From contig NZ_AP024545.1 of the NCBI RefSeq assembly GCF_018406605.1, positions 1,736,001 to 1,800,000 of the forward strand: DNA of 64,000 bases, read 5' to 3'. Source of the DNA: Noviluteimonas caseinilytica. GTDB taxonomy: Bacteria > Pseudomonadota > Gammaproteobacteria > Xanthomonadales > Xanthomonadaceae. The notes beneath the pieces are model-generated. The model had not been told where the DNA came from and made no database searches. It worked only from the letters and a program-made list of their open reading frames with translations. Position 1 is the stretch's first letter, and every line of letters begins with the position of its first letter. A program made the position numbers and the translations under genes. Below are positions 31,417-39,342 of this stretch, one piece after another.

Positions 31417-34400
31417 TCATCGAAAATCCCGCGACCCCGCCACCAGCGGCCCCAGCAATCCCGAAAGATTGGTCAACCGCCTGGCGATCAGGTGCTGCAC
31501 CCCGTCCTGCGATTCCAGCTTTCCTTCCACCGCCAGCAGCCGCGACTCCAGCAACGGCCGCCGCTGTTCGTCCGCGATCTGTCGCCACACGACGACATTC
31601 ACCAGCCCGTCCTCGTCCTCGAGCGTCAGGAAGGTCACCCCGCTGGCCGTCTGCGGCCGCTGCCGCAGCGTGACCAGGCCCGCGAACGCCACCTCGCGCC
31701 CCTGCGGCATCGCCCGCAACTCCGAAGACCGCCGATACCGCCGCGCCCGCAACCGCGATCGCAGCAACTGCAGCGGATGCCGCCCGAGCGTCAGCCCGGT
31801 CATCGCGTAATCGATGCGGACTTCTTCCTCCGCCGTCGCCATTGGCAAGGCGATCTGCCGCTCCGCCGTCGCCCCCACTGCATCGAACAACGGCCGCTGC
31901 GCTTCCACGCCCGCCGCCGCCCATCGCGCCTTGTGCCGATGCCCGGCGAGTGCGCGCAACGCCCCGGCATCCGCGAGCAACCCCCGCACGCGCGGATCGA
32001 GTTCCGCACGCACGCAAAGATCGGTCACGTCGATGAACGCCGATCGCGCACGCGCCGCCGAAATCCGCGTCGCATCCGCCTCCCGGAATCCATCCACCAT
32101 CCGCAGCCCCAACCGGACCGCCGGCTGCTTGCCGTCGCCGATCGGTTCCAGCGTGCAATCCCATTCGCTGTAACGCACATCCACCGGCCGCACGACCACG
32201 CCATGCCGCCGCACGTCCTGCACGATCTGCGATGGCGCATAGAACCCCATCGGCTGCGAATTGATGAGCGCTGCCGCGAACGCCGCCGGCTCGTGGCACT
32301 TCAGCCAGCTGCTCGCGTACGCGATCAACGCGAAGCTCGCCGCGTGCGACTCGGGAAACCCGTAGCTGCCGAAGCCCTTGATCTGCTCGAAGATCTGCTC
32401 GGCGAACGCCGACGTATAGCCGTTGCCCAGCATCCCCTCGATGATCTTCTGCCGATGGTGTTCCATCCCGCCGTAGCGCTTCCACGCCGCCATCGAACGT
32501 CGCAACTGATCCGCCTCGCCCGGCGTGTAATCCGCCGCGACGATCGCCAGTTGCATCACCTGCTCCTGGAACAACGGCACGCCGAGCGTGCGCTTGAATA
32601 CTTCGCGCAGCGCTTCCGACGGATACCTCACCGGCTCCTCGCCGTTCCGCCGCCGCAGGTACGGATGCACCATGTCGCCCTGGATCGGGCCAGGCCGCAC
32701 GATCGCGACCTGCACCACGAGGTCGTAGAACACGCGCGGCTTCAGCCGCGGCAACATCGCCATCTGCGCGCGCGATTCGATCTGGAACGTGCCGACCGTA
32801 TCCGCCTTGCGGATCATCGCGTACGTCGCATCGTCGCGCGGCGGAATATCGTCGAGCCCGATGTCGCGCCGCCCGCTCGCGCGCAACAGGTCGAACGTCT
32901 TGTGCACGCACGTCAGCATGCCGAGCGCCAGGCAATCGACCTTCAGCAGCTTCAGCACGTCCAGGTCGTCCTTGTCCCACTGGATCACCGTGCGATCGTC
33001 CATCGCCGCGTTCTCCACCGGCACCAGCGTCGACAGCGGATGTTCGGAGATCACGAACCCGCCCGGATGCTGCGACAGGTGCCGCGGGAACCCGAGCAAT
33101 TCATCCGCCAGCGCCAGCACGCGCCGCAGCAGCGGCGACTCCGGATCGAACCCGTGTTCCCGCAGATGCTGCGGCATCGGGATGTCGCTGCTCCAGCGCT
33201 CCATCGTCTTGGCCAGCTCGTCCACTTGGTCCGGCGGCAAGCCGAGCACGCGCGCCACGTCGCGCACCGCGCTGCGGCCGCGATAGCGGATCACCACCGC
33301 CGCCAGCGCCGCGCGACTGCGCCCGTAACGCTCGAACACGTACTGCAGCACTTCCTCGCGCCGCTCATGCTCGAAGTCGACATCGATGTCCGGCGGCTCC
33401 TTGCGTTCCTCCGACACGAAGCGCTCGAACAGCATCTCCATCTGTCCCGGCTGCAGCTCGGTGATGCCCAGCGCGTAGCACACCGCCGAATTCGCAGCGG
33501 ATCCACGCCCCTGGCACAGGATGTCGCGACTGCGCGCGAAGCGCACGATGTCGTGCACCGTGAGGAAGTACGACTCGTATCCCAGCCGGCCGATGATCCT
33601 GAGTTCCTTCTCGATCAACTCCCGCGCCTTGCTGCGTTCCTTCTCGCCCGATTGCGCCTTCGCCCAACGCGCATGGATGCCGAGCTCCACCAGCTCGCGC
33701 AACCAGTCCGCCGGCGTGCGGCCTTCCGGCACCAGTTCGCGCGGGTATTCGTACGCGATCTGCCGCAACCCGAACGTGCAACGCGCCGCGATCGCGACCG
33801 ACTCGGCCAGCAATTCCACGGGGTAGATCGACTGCAATGCCTGCCGCGTGCGCAGGTGCCGCTCGCCGTTCGGAAACAACGCGCGTCCCGCCTCGGCCAG
33901 CGTCTTGCGCAACCGGATCGCCGTCATCGTGTCCTGCAACGCGCGTCGCTTGCGCACGTGCATGTGCACGTCGCCGCACGCCACCGCCGGCATCCCCGCG
34001 TGCTGCGCCAGCGCCAGCAGGTGCCGCAACCGGGCCGCATCATCGGGCCCGCGATGCAATTGCACCGCCACCCACGCCCGGTCGGGAAACCGCGCCCGCA
34101 CCCACGCTGCATCGGACAGATCCGCGCCGGCTTCCGACACCGCCCCGCGCGGCACCCACAACGCCAGCACCCCGTCGAGCGCGCGATCGAAATCCTCGCG
34201 CAGCAGGCGATACGTGCCCTTGCCCGCGCGTCGCCGCGCCATCGTGATCAATTCGCACAACGCGCGATAGCCCGCCTGCGTTTCGACCAGCAACACCAGC
34301 TTCGGCCCGTCCTCGATCGCCATCTCGCTGCCGACGATCAACGGCAGTTCCGTCGCCTCCGAGGCTTCCAGCGCCCGCACGATCCCCGCCAGCGAACACT

Positions 34401-34533
34401 CGTCGGTTATCGCCAGCGCTGCGTAACCCTGCTGCTTCGCGCGGTCGAACAACTCCTGCGCACTCGACGCCCCGCGCTGGAAACTGAAGTTCGACAGGCA
34501 ATGCAGTTCCGCGTAGGCAGGCAGGCGGCTCAT
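31417..34533 (-). CDS. dnaE2: Error-prone DNA polymerase DnaE2 (ImuC)
   Basis: A 1,038-residue C-family polymerase used for damage-induced mutagenic synthesis past lesions. It begins with the PHP domain (AELHCLSNFSF), continues with the palm containing RGSAANSAVCYALG and the catalytic aspartates of PDIDVDF, and ends with an OB-fold (EVAFAGLVTLRQRPQT). It is shorter than replicative DnaE, as usual for DnaE2. Its start overlaps the imuB stop by four bases, so it is translated from the imuA-imuB transcript. A LexA box lies ahead of imuA. Confidence 0.96.
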   Translation of the reverse strand: MSRLPAYAELHCLSNFSFQRGASSAQELFDRAKQQGYAALAITDECSLAGIVRALEASEATELPLIVGSEMAIEDGPKLVLLVETQAGYRALCELITMARRRAGKGTYRLLREDFDRALDGVLALWVPRGAVSEAGADLSDAAWVRARFPDRAWVAVQLHRGPDDAARLRHLLALAQHAGMPAVACGDVHMHVRKRRALQDTMTAIRLRKTLAEAGRALFPNGERHLRTRQALQSIYPVELLAESVAIAARCTFGLRQIAYEYPRELVPEGRTPADWLRELVELGIHARWAKAQSGEKERSKARELIEKELRIIGRLGYESYFLTVHDIVRFARSRDILCQGRGSAANSAVCYALGITELQPGQMEMLFERFVSEERKEPPDIDVDFEHERREEVLQYVFERYGRSRAALAAVVIRYRGRSAVRDVARVLGLPPDQVDELAKTMERWSSDIPMPQHLREHGFDPESPLLRRVLALADELLGFPRHLSQHPGGFVISEHPLSTLVPVENAAMDDRTVIQWDKDDLDVLKLLKVDCLALGMLTCVHKTFDLLRASGRRDIGLDDIPPRDDATYAMIRKADTVGTFQIESRAQMAMLPRLKPRVFYDLVVQVAIVRPGPIQGDMVHPYLRRRNGEEPVRYPSEALREVFKRTLGVPLFQEQVMQLAIVAADYTPGEADQLRRSMAAWKRYGGMEHHRQKIIEGMLGNGYTSAFAEQIFEQIKGFGSYGFPESHAASFALIAYASSWLKCHEPAAFAAALINSQPMGFYAPSQIVQDVRRHGVVVRPVDVRYSEWDCTLEPIGDGKQPAVRLGLRMVDGFREADATRISAARARSAFIDVTDLCVRAELDPRVRGLLADAGALRALAGHRHKARWAAAGVEAQRPLFDAVGATAERQIALPMATAEEEVRIDYAMTGLTLGRHPLQLLRSRLRARRYRRSSELRAMPQGREVAFAGLVTLRQRPQTASGVTFLTLEDEDGLVNVVVWRQIADEQRRPLLESRLLAVEGKLESQDGVQHLIARRLTNLSGLLGPLVAGSRDFR

Positions 34534-35936
34534 GCGAACCACCCGTGCAGCATGAAGTGCGCCGGCGACGGATCGCCCGCGATCCCGTACGCCCAAGCGC
34601 GCTGGCCCAGCGACGTCTCCACCACGTAGTAGTCGCGACGAATATCGCCGCCATCCCACCAGCCACTCTCGATGCGTTCCGGCCCCGCGAGCACCTGCAC
34701 CGCGTGGTCGCGCAACGGAATCGCATGCGCGAGCAACCAGCCCGGCCGCGGCCGCGCATCGGACGTGGCACGCCCCGCCATCGCGATGCGTTCCGGCCGG
34801 TGTTCCGGCGAATGCCCGATGCCATGCACCGCGTCGTCGCCCAGCCGCGCACGCAGGCGTTCGCGCAATTGCGGCCACGGCACGTCCTGCTGCGCACGCG
34901 TTTCGAACAGGTCCAGCGCCGCGGGCACGAACGGCGGCAGCTCGCGCGCCACCAGCTGGAACCCGCGCACCGGCGCCGGCAAGCGCGCCTGTTCCAGGCG
35001 ACCGCGCCCCAGCTCGAACAACATCGCCGCATCGCGCTGCGGCGTGAGCAAGCCCACCTCCACTTCGCTGTGCGCGCAGCGCTCGTGTTCCAGCACCAGC
35101 GTGAAGCGCTGCACACCGCCATCGCGCCCGGCGAGGAACGCCGTCAGGTCCTGTGCCAGCCGCCGCAGCGGGAACAGCAACGCCTGGCTCGATTCCACCT
35201 CGCTGTCGAACTCGATGCGTCCTTCGAAATGCTCCGGCGGCCGATAACACGCCAACGGCGCCGGCGCATCGCCGCGCACCGTGTCCAGGTACGCCAGCAC
35301 GTGTGCCGGAAATCGCCGCGCCAATGCATCGCGCGGCAACGCGAACACCTGCCGCAACGTGCGCAACCCCATCCGCGACAACGCGAACGCCACCGGTTGC
35401 GGCAACCCGCTGCGTTCCAGCGGCAACTGTCCCAGCGCCGTATTCAATGCGTGCTCGTCGACCGCGAGCCCGTCGTGCACGTTCGCCAATGCACGCGCCG
35501 CATGCGGATTGGGCGCCGCGACGATGCGATGCCGGAACCCGAGCGCATGCAATTCCTCGCGCATCCGCGCTTCCAGCCGCGGCCACGGCCCGAACAACTG
35601 CAGGCTATGCCCGACCTCGAGCAGCAACGCATGCGGCAGTTCGGTGCTCACCTGCGAGCTGAAGCGATACGCCCACGCCGCAAGCAACGCCCGCCAGCGT
35701 TCGACTTCGGCCGCATCGTGTTCGAACGTGCGGAAGTGCGTGCTCAACGCCTGCGCCGCGGCCAGCGATTGCCCCGGCTGCAAGCCGAGCATGCGCGCGG
35801 CCGGCGTCACCGAATGCAGCGTGCGCCGCTGCACCGGCCCTTCGACGAGCGCGATCGCCGCACCGTCGGGCGCTTCCAGGCGGCGGAGGACGCCGTCCAT
35901 CGCCAATTGCGGCAGCAATATGCAAGCCCACTGCAT
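34530..35936 (-). CDS. imuB: ImuB, catalytically inactive Y-family polymerase homologue
   Basis: A 468-residue protein with the Y-family fold that acts as an adaptor: it recruits DnaE2 and ImuA to the sliding clamp. The positions of the catalytic acidic residues are changed. The opening CILLPQLAMDGVLRR has leucine where active polymerases have aspartate, and the SIDE motif region reads LLLEVGHS. No DNA synthesis is expected. It sits nine bases after imuA and overlaps dnaE2 by four bases. Confidence 0.92.
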   Translation of the reverse strand: MQWACILLPQLAMDGVLRRLEAPDGAAIALVEGPVQRRTLHSVTPAARMLGLQPGQSLAAAQALSTHFRTFEHDAAEVERWRALLAAWAYRFSSQVSTELPHALLLEVGHSLQLFGPWPRLEARMREELHALGFRHRIVAAPNPHAARALANVHDGLAVDEHALNTALGQLPLERSGLPQPVAFALSRMGLRTLRQVFALPRDALARRFPAHVLAYLDTVRGDAPAPLACYRPPEHFEGRIEFDSEVESSQALLFPLRRLAQDLTAFLAGRDGGVQRFTLVLEHERCAHSEVEVGLLTPQRDAAMLFELGRGRLEQARLPAPVRGFQLVARELPPFVPAALDLFETRAQQDVPWPQLRERLRARLGDDAVHGIGHSPEHRPERIAMAGRATSDARPRPGWLLAHAIPLRDHAVQVLAGPERIESGWWDGGDIRRDYYVVETSLGQRAWAYGIAGDPSPAHFMLHGWFA

Positions 35937-35945
35937 CGCAATGCC

Positions 35946-36575
35946 TCATCCGTGCATCGCGTGGGCGGGGAAGGCGATCGGCGCCGGCGGCACCAGCGCG
36001 CCGCGGCACTTCAACACGCGCAGGCGATGCGGCGCGGTCTCGATCGCGATGCGCAACGGCGCCGGCGATGGATTGGCACAGGCCTGCATCGGACGGAACG
36101 CGAAGCCGGGCGTGCGCCCCGTTTCCGCAGCGACTTGCAAGCGACGCAACGCGCGATCGTCCGCCTTCTGCGGCCAGCACAACACCGCGCGGCACGCCCC
36201 CGAACGCAAGCATTGCTCGCTCGCCCACAACGCATCGCGCGGCGAGGCATCGAGCACCTGCAATGCGTCCGCGCGAATCCCCGCGGCATCCCACGCCGGT
36301 GCATACGGACGATACGGCGGCGCGACGATCGCGATCACGCCGTCGCCGCGCGCCAGTTGCGCCAACGCCGGCCACACCAGGCGCAATTCGCCCACGCCGT
36401 CGGCGGGCAACAACACTTCGCTCAACGCCGCCGCCGGCCAGCCACCGCCGGGCAACGCGGCATCCAGTGCAGCCCAGCCGGTCGGGACCGCATCGGCGGG
36501 CGCCTGCGTCGAGGGCTTCCCGCGCCACAGGCGACGCGACGCCAGCAAGCCATCGAGGGCCACGACCGCGCTCAT
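35946..36575 (-). CDS. imuA: ImuA, translesion synthesis cassette protein
   Basis: A 209-residue RecA-related protein, sometimes annotated as SulA-like. It contains LDAALPGGGWPAAALSEVL at the start of the core domain but no Walker A motif, as in other ImuA proteins. Partner of ImuB and DnaE2 in the mutasome. The start at 36575 (MSAVVALDGL) was chosen because the open frame upstream runs through the LexA box. Confidence 0.9.
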   Translation of the reverse strand: MSAVVALDGLLASRRLWRGKPSTQAPADAVPTGWAALDAALPGGGWPAAALSEVLLPADGVGELRLVWPALAQLARGDGVIAIVAPPYRPYAPAWDAAGIRADALQVLDASPRDALWASEQCLRSGACRAVLCWPQKADDRALRRLQVAAETGRTPGFAFRPMQACANPSPAPLRIAIETAPHRLRVLKCRGALVPPAPIAFPAHAMHG

Positions 36576-36633
36576 GCGCACGGTCCCGGGCAGGCGGGCA
36601 GAAGACGGAGCAGGGCAGGGAAAGGTCGCATGG

Positions 36634-36649
36634 TTAGTAGCAATACTAA
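36634..36649. promoter_or_regulatory. LexA operator of imuA-imuB-dnaE2
   Basis: TTAGTAGCAATACTAA matches the Xanthomonadaceae consensus TTAG-N6-TACTA on both strands. It lies 59 bases upstream of the imuA start codon, in position to repress the cassette until SOS induction. Confidence 0.85.
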
Positions 36650-36720
36650 CATCGCGACAGGAAGACGGAAGCACCCGAAAGCGCGACCCTTCCTCAGTGA
36701 ATCAATGGCTTACGCAAGCC

Positions 36721-37368
36721 TCACAAGACCAGCGGCGGTTCCCCACCCACGATCACCACGTCCGCCGGCCGGCGCGCGAACAGCCCCACGCACACCACGC
36801 CCGGCACCTGCGAGAGGTCGCGTTCCAGGCCCAGGGGATCGACGATCGACAGCCCGTGCACGTCGAGGATCCAGTTGCCGTTGTCGGTGACCACGCCATC
36901 GCGCCACACGGGCTGGCCGCCGGTCATCGCCACGATCTCGCGCGCCACCAGGCTGCGCGCCATCGGGATCACCTCCACCGGCAGCGGGAACTTGCCCAGC
37001 ACGTCCACGCGCTTGGCCGGATCCACGATGCACACGAAGCGCTTGCTCGCCTCGGCGATGATCTTTTCGCGCGTGAGCGCCGCGCCGCCGCCCTTGATCA
37101 GGCGCTTGTGCGGATCGCATTCGTCCGCGCCGTCCACGTACAACGCCAGCGACCCGGTCGCATTGAGCTCCATCACCTCGATGCCATGCGCGCGCAACCG
37201 CTGCGTGCTCTGGTCCGAACTCGACACCGCGCCCGCGATGCGATCGCGCATGCGCGCCAGGGCGTCGATGAAATACGCGACGGTGGAGCCGGTGCCGACG
37301 CCGACGATCATCCCGTCTTCGACGTAGTCGATCGCCTTCTCGGCGGCGAGGCGCTTGGCTTCGGTCAT
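36721..37368 (-). CDS. rpiA: Ribose-5-phosphate isomerase A
   Basis: Interconverts ribose 5-phosphate and ribulose 5-phosphate in the pentose phosphate pathway. The 215-residue protein has the phosphate loop GVGTGSTV (residues 23-30), DGADECDPHKRLIKGGGAALTREK with the catalytic lysine, and C-terminal residues typical of RpiA. The start overlaps the EVE-protein stop by four bases (ATGA). It is the last gene of the cluster from the coiled-coil protein and zapA. Confidence 0.97.
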   Translation of the reverse strand: MTEAKRLAAEKAIDYVEDGMIVGVGTGSTVAYFIDALARMRDRIAGAVSSSDQSTQRLRAHGIEVMELNATGSLALYVDGADECDPHKRLIKGGGAALTREKIIAEASKRFVCIVDPAKRVDVLGKFPLPVEVIPMARSLVAREIVAMTGGQPVWRDGVVTDNGNWILDVHGLSIVDPLGLERDLSQVPGVVCVGLFARRPADVVIVGGEPPLVL

Positions 37369-37841
37369 GCGCGGGGTTCCAGCTTGAGGAGGGTCTTCCA
37401 CTGCGCGGCGGTCACCGGCAGCACGGACAGGCGCGTGCCGCGCTTGATGAGCGCGAACTCGTCGCCCAGCGCATCGGCATGCTGCTTGATTTCTTCCAGC
37501 GGGAGCACGCTGGCGAACTTGCGATCGAACTTCACGTCCACCAGCGACCAGCGCGGGTCTTCCCGCGTGCTCTTGGGATCGTAGTAGTCGGACTTGCGAT
37601 CGAACTGCGTCGGATCCGGATACGCCTCGGTCGCTACCGTCGCCAGTCCCGCGATGCCGGGCACCGGACAACTGGAGTGGTAGAACAGCACGCCGTCGCC
37701 CGGCTTCATCTGCCGCATGTGGTTGCGCGCCTGGTAGTTGCGCACGCCGTTCCAGGGTTCGGTGCCGACGCGCGCGAGGTCGTCGATCGAGAAGCTGTCC
37801 GGTTCGGACTTCATCAGCCAGTAGCGGCGGGGCGTGGGCAT
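37365..37841 (-). CDS. EVE-domain protein
   Basis: A 158-residue protein that is almost entirely EVE domain: YWLMKSEPDSFSIDDL at the start, WNGVRNYQARNHMR, then GDGVLFYHSSC and GIAGLATV. EVE domains bind modified bases in nucleic acid; the exact ligand of this stand-alone protein is not known. The start MPTPRRYWL at 37841 lies one base after the ygfA stop codon. Confidence 0.9.
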   Translation of the reverse strand: MPTPRRYWLMKSEPDSFSIDDLARVGTEPWNGVRNYQARNHMRQMKPGDGVLFYHSSCPVPGIAGLATVATEAYPDPTQFDRKSDYYDPKSTREDPRWSLVDVKFDRKFASVLPLEEIKQHADALGDEFALIKRGTRLSVLPVTAAQWKTLLKLEPRA

Positions 37842-37842
37842 G

Positions 37843-38439
37843 TCAGTCGGCGGGCGCTGGGTCGAAGAGGTGCGCATCGGCTTCGCTGCACAACGCATCG
37901 AGCGGCATGTCCCAGGCTTCGGGCATCACGGACTCGACCTGCTGCGCCGCGAAGGCCGCGCCCACGAGCCACGGCGGTGCGGGCTGCGTGCGGCGGAACG
38001 CGAAGCTGCGATCGTACCAGCCACCCCCCATGCCGAGGCGATGGCCGTTGGCATCGAACCCCACCAGCGGCGCGACCACGAACTGCATTGCCTCTGCAGT
38101 GAGCAGCGCGCGTTCCGCGACGTCGGGTTCCGGGATGCCGTGGCGGTTGGACACCAGCGCATCGCCCGGGCGCCACGGCCCGAAACGCAGGCGCCCGTCG
38201 TCGTGCAGCACCGGCAGGCAATACGTGCAGGATTTCGGCAGGCGCAGTTGCCACACATGCAATGCAATCTCGCCATCCATCGCCCAGTAACCGGCGACGT
38301 GGCCGGACCGTGGTGCGAAGGGGAGGGAAGACAGGCGTTCCGCCAGGCGTTCGGCGGCGGCGATGCGGGCGGGCGCGGGAATCGCGCGACGACGTGCGCG
38401 CAACTCACGCCGCATGGTGTCGCGCAGGAGGGTGCTCAT
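37843..38439 (-). CDS. ygfA: 5-formyltetrahydrofolate cyclo-ligase
   Basis: Converts 5-formyl-THF to methenyl-THF with ATP. The 198-residue protein has RRELRARRRAI at the N-terminus and the nucleotide loop GHRLGMGGGWYDRS (around 133-146), the family signature. The start lies ten bases downstream of the 6S RNA end, the same order (zapA - 6S RNA - ygfA) as in E. coli, where both come from one precursor. Confidence 0.93.
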   Translation of the reverse strand: MSTLLRDTMRRELRARRRAIPAPARIAAAERLAERLSSLPFAPRSGHVAGYWAMDGEIALHVWQLRLPKSCTYCLPVLHDDGRLRFGPWRPGDALVSNRHGIPEPDVAERALLTAEAMQFVVAPLVGFDANGHRLGMGGGWYDRSFAFRRTQPAPPWLVGAAFAAQQVESVMPEAWDMPLDALCSEADAHLFDPAPAD

Positions 38440-38448
38440 CGAAAAAAA

Positions 38449-38634
38449 ACATCCTCCGCCGTGACGATGCGCGCGAAACGACCTTGAACCCAGGGTTCAA
38501 GTGGGAACACTTGGAAACCATCGGGCTTTCCGCTCATGGCGGACCTGCACACCCGGTCTCCGCTGCATCCCCGTGGTCGTCAATAAGGGACAAGGCGAAT
38601 GTTTGCGCGCGCCGTCGACACAGCAGAGGACGCG
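38449..38634 (-). ncRNA. ssrS: 6S RNA
   Basis: A transcript of about 186 bases, between zapA and ygfA. The closing helix pairs CGTCCTCTGCTGTG (38633-38620 read on the minus strand) with CACGGCGGAGGATG (38463-38450) using G-T wobbles. The core contains the typical CTTGAACCCTGGGTTCAAG hairpin. A run of eight T follows. 6S RNA binds the sigma-70 polymerase holoenzyme in stationary phase. No protein frame is plausible here. Confidence 0.9.
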
Positions 38635-38640
38635 GGCGGA

Positions 38641-38668
38641 AGTATAGCGCTGCGACCGGAAATCGAAA
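38641..38668 (-). promoter_or_regulatory. 6S RNA promoter
   Basis: On the minus strand TTTCGA (38668-38663), a 16-base spacer and TATACT (38646-38641), seven bases before the predicted 5' end of 6S RNA. Confidence 0.6.
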
Positions 38669-38771
38669 GTCCGTTCGTCGGTGGAGGGATGCGTGCAGTT
38701 CAGCGTTGTGCGCGTGCGCACCGAAATCGTTGGAACGTGCACGCCGTCTCGACATGCGCCGTGCGTTGCGT

Positions 38772-39080
38772 TCAGGCCGCCGGCGGTTCGAACAGGTCGT
38801 CGAGGCGACGCTGCATCGCATCCACGGTGCGCGACATCTCGCGATCGCGCTTGCTGCCTTCGCTGCGCGCCGATTGCAATTCGTGCGCGAGGTTGAGCGC
38901 GGCGAGCACCGCGACGCGATCGAGCGCCGCCATGCGGTTGCCGCCGCGGATCTCGCGCATCTTCGCGTCGAGCAGTTTCGCCGCGGCCAGCAGGTCGTCG
39001 CGTTCGTCGGGCTCGCACCCCACGGTGTATTCGCGATCCAGGATGCGCACGTTGACCGGTTCGCTCGTCGCCTTGCTCAC
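38772..39080 (-). CDS. zapA: Cell division protein ZapA
   Basis: A 102-residue FtsZ-associated protein that stabilises the division ring. It shows the N-terminal VNVRILDREYTVGCEPDERDDL strand-helix domain and a C-terminal coiled coil. It overlaps the preceding coiled-coil gene by four bases and is followed by 6S RNA and ygfA. Confidence 0.93.
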   Translation of the reverse strand: MSKATSEPVNVRILDREYTVGCEPDERDDLLAAAKLLDAKMREIRGGNRMAALDRVAVLAALNLAHELQSARSEGSKRDREMSRTVDAMQRRLDDLFEPPAA

Positions 39081-39298
39081 GTGTGTTGCTCCAGCGACTT
39101 CAGGCGCGTGATCATCGCTTCCACGCGCGAGCGCGCCTGTTCGTTCTTCGCCAGCAACTGCGAGCGTTCGCCCGCCAGTTGTTCCTGCTGCGCACGCAGG
39201 CTGCGGTTTTCCTCGGTCAGCCGCTGCGCGAGCGCGGCGAGCTGGTCGATGCGCGCGGCCAGGGCCTGCAGCTGGGCGAGGGTGTCGGCGGGATCCAT
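39077..39298 (-). CDS. Small coiled-coil protein (TIGR02449/ZapB-like)
   Basis: A 73-residue protein that is nearly all heptad-repeat coiled coil (IDQLAALAQRLTEENRSLRA and following). This small family is regularly found just upstream of zapA; a role in the Z-ring by analogy with ZapB is likely but unproven. The start ATG at 39298 follows no strong Shine-Dalgarno sequence. Confidence 0.82.
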   Translation of the reverse strand: MDPADTLAQLQALAARIDQLAALAQRLTEENRSLRAQQEQLAGERSQLLAKNEQARSRVEAMITRLKSLEQHT

Positions 39299-39342
39299 GG
39301 GCGGAGGGTAGGCAGGGGTCCGGGGCGGGTCAAGGCGCGCGT

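Noticed and set aside
34545..36890. 781-residue plus-strand frame over imuA and imuB
   Set aside because: Antisense shadow without motifs; it also runs through the LexA box.
38641..38771. A small protein gene in the space between 6S RNA and zapA
   Set aside because: The interval is explained by the 6S promoter, and open frames there are shadows without start signals.
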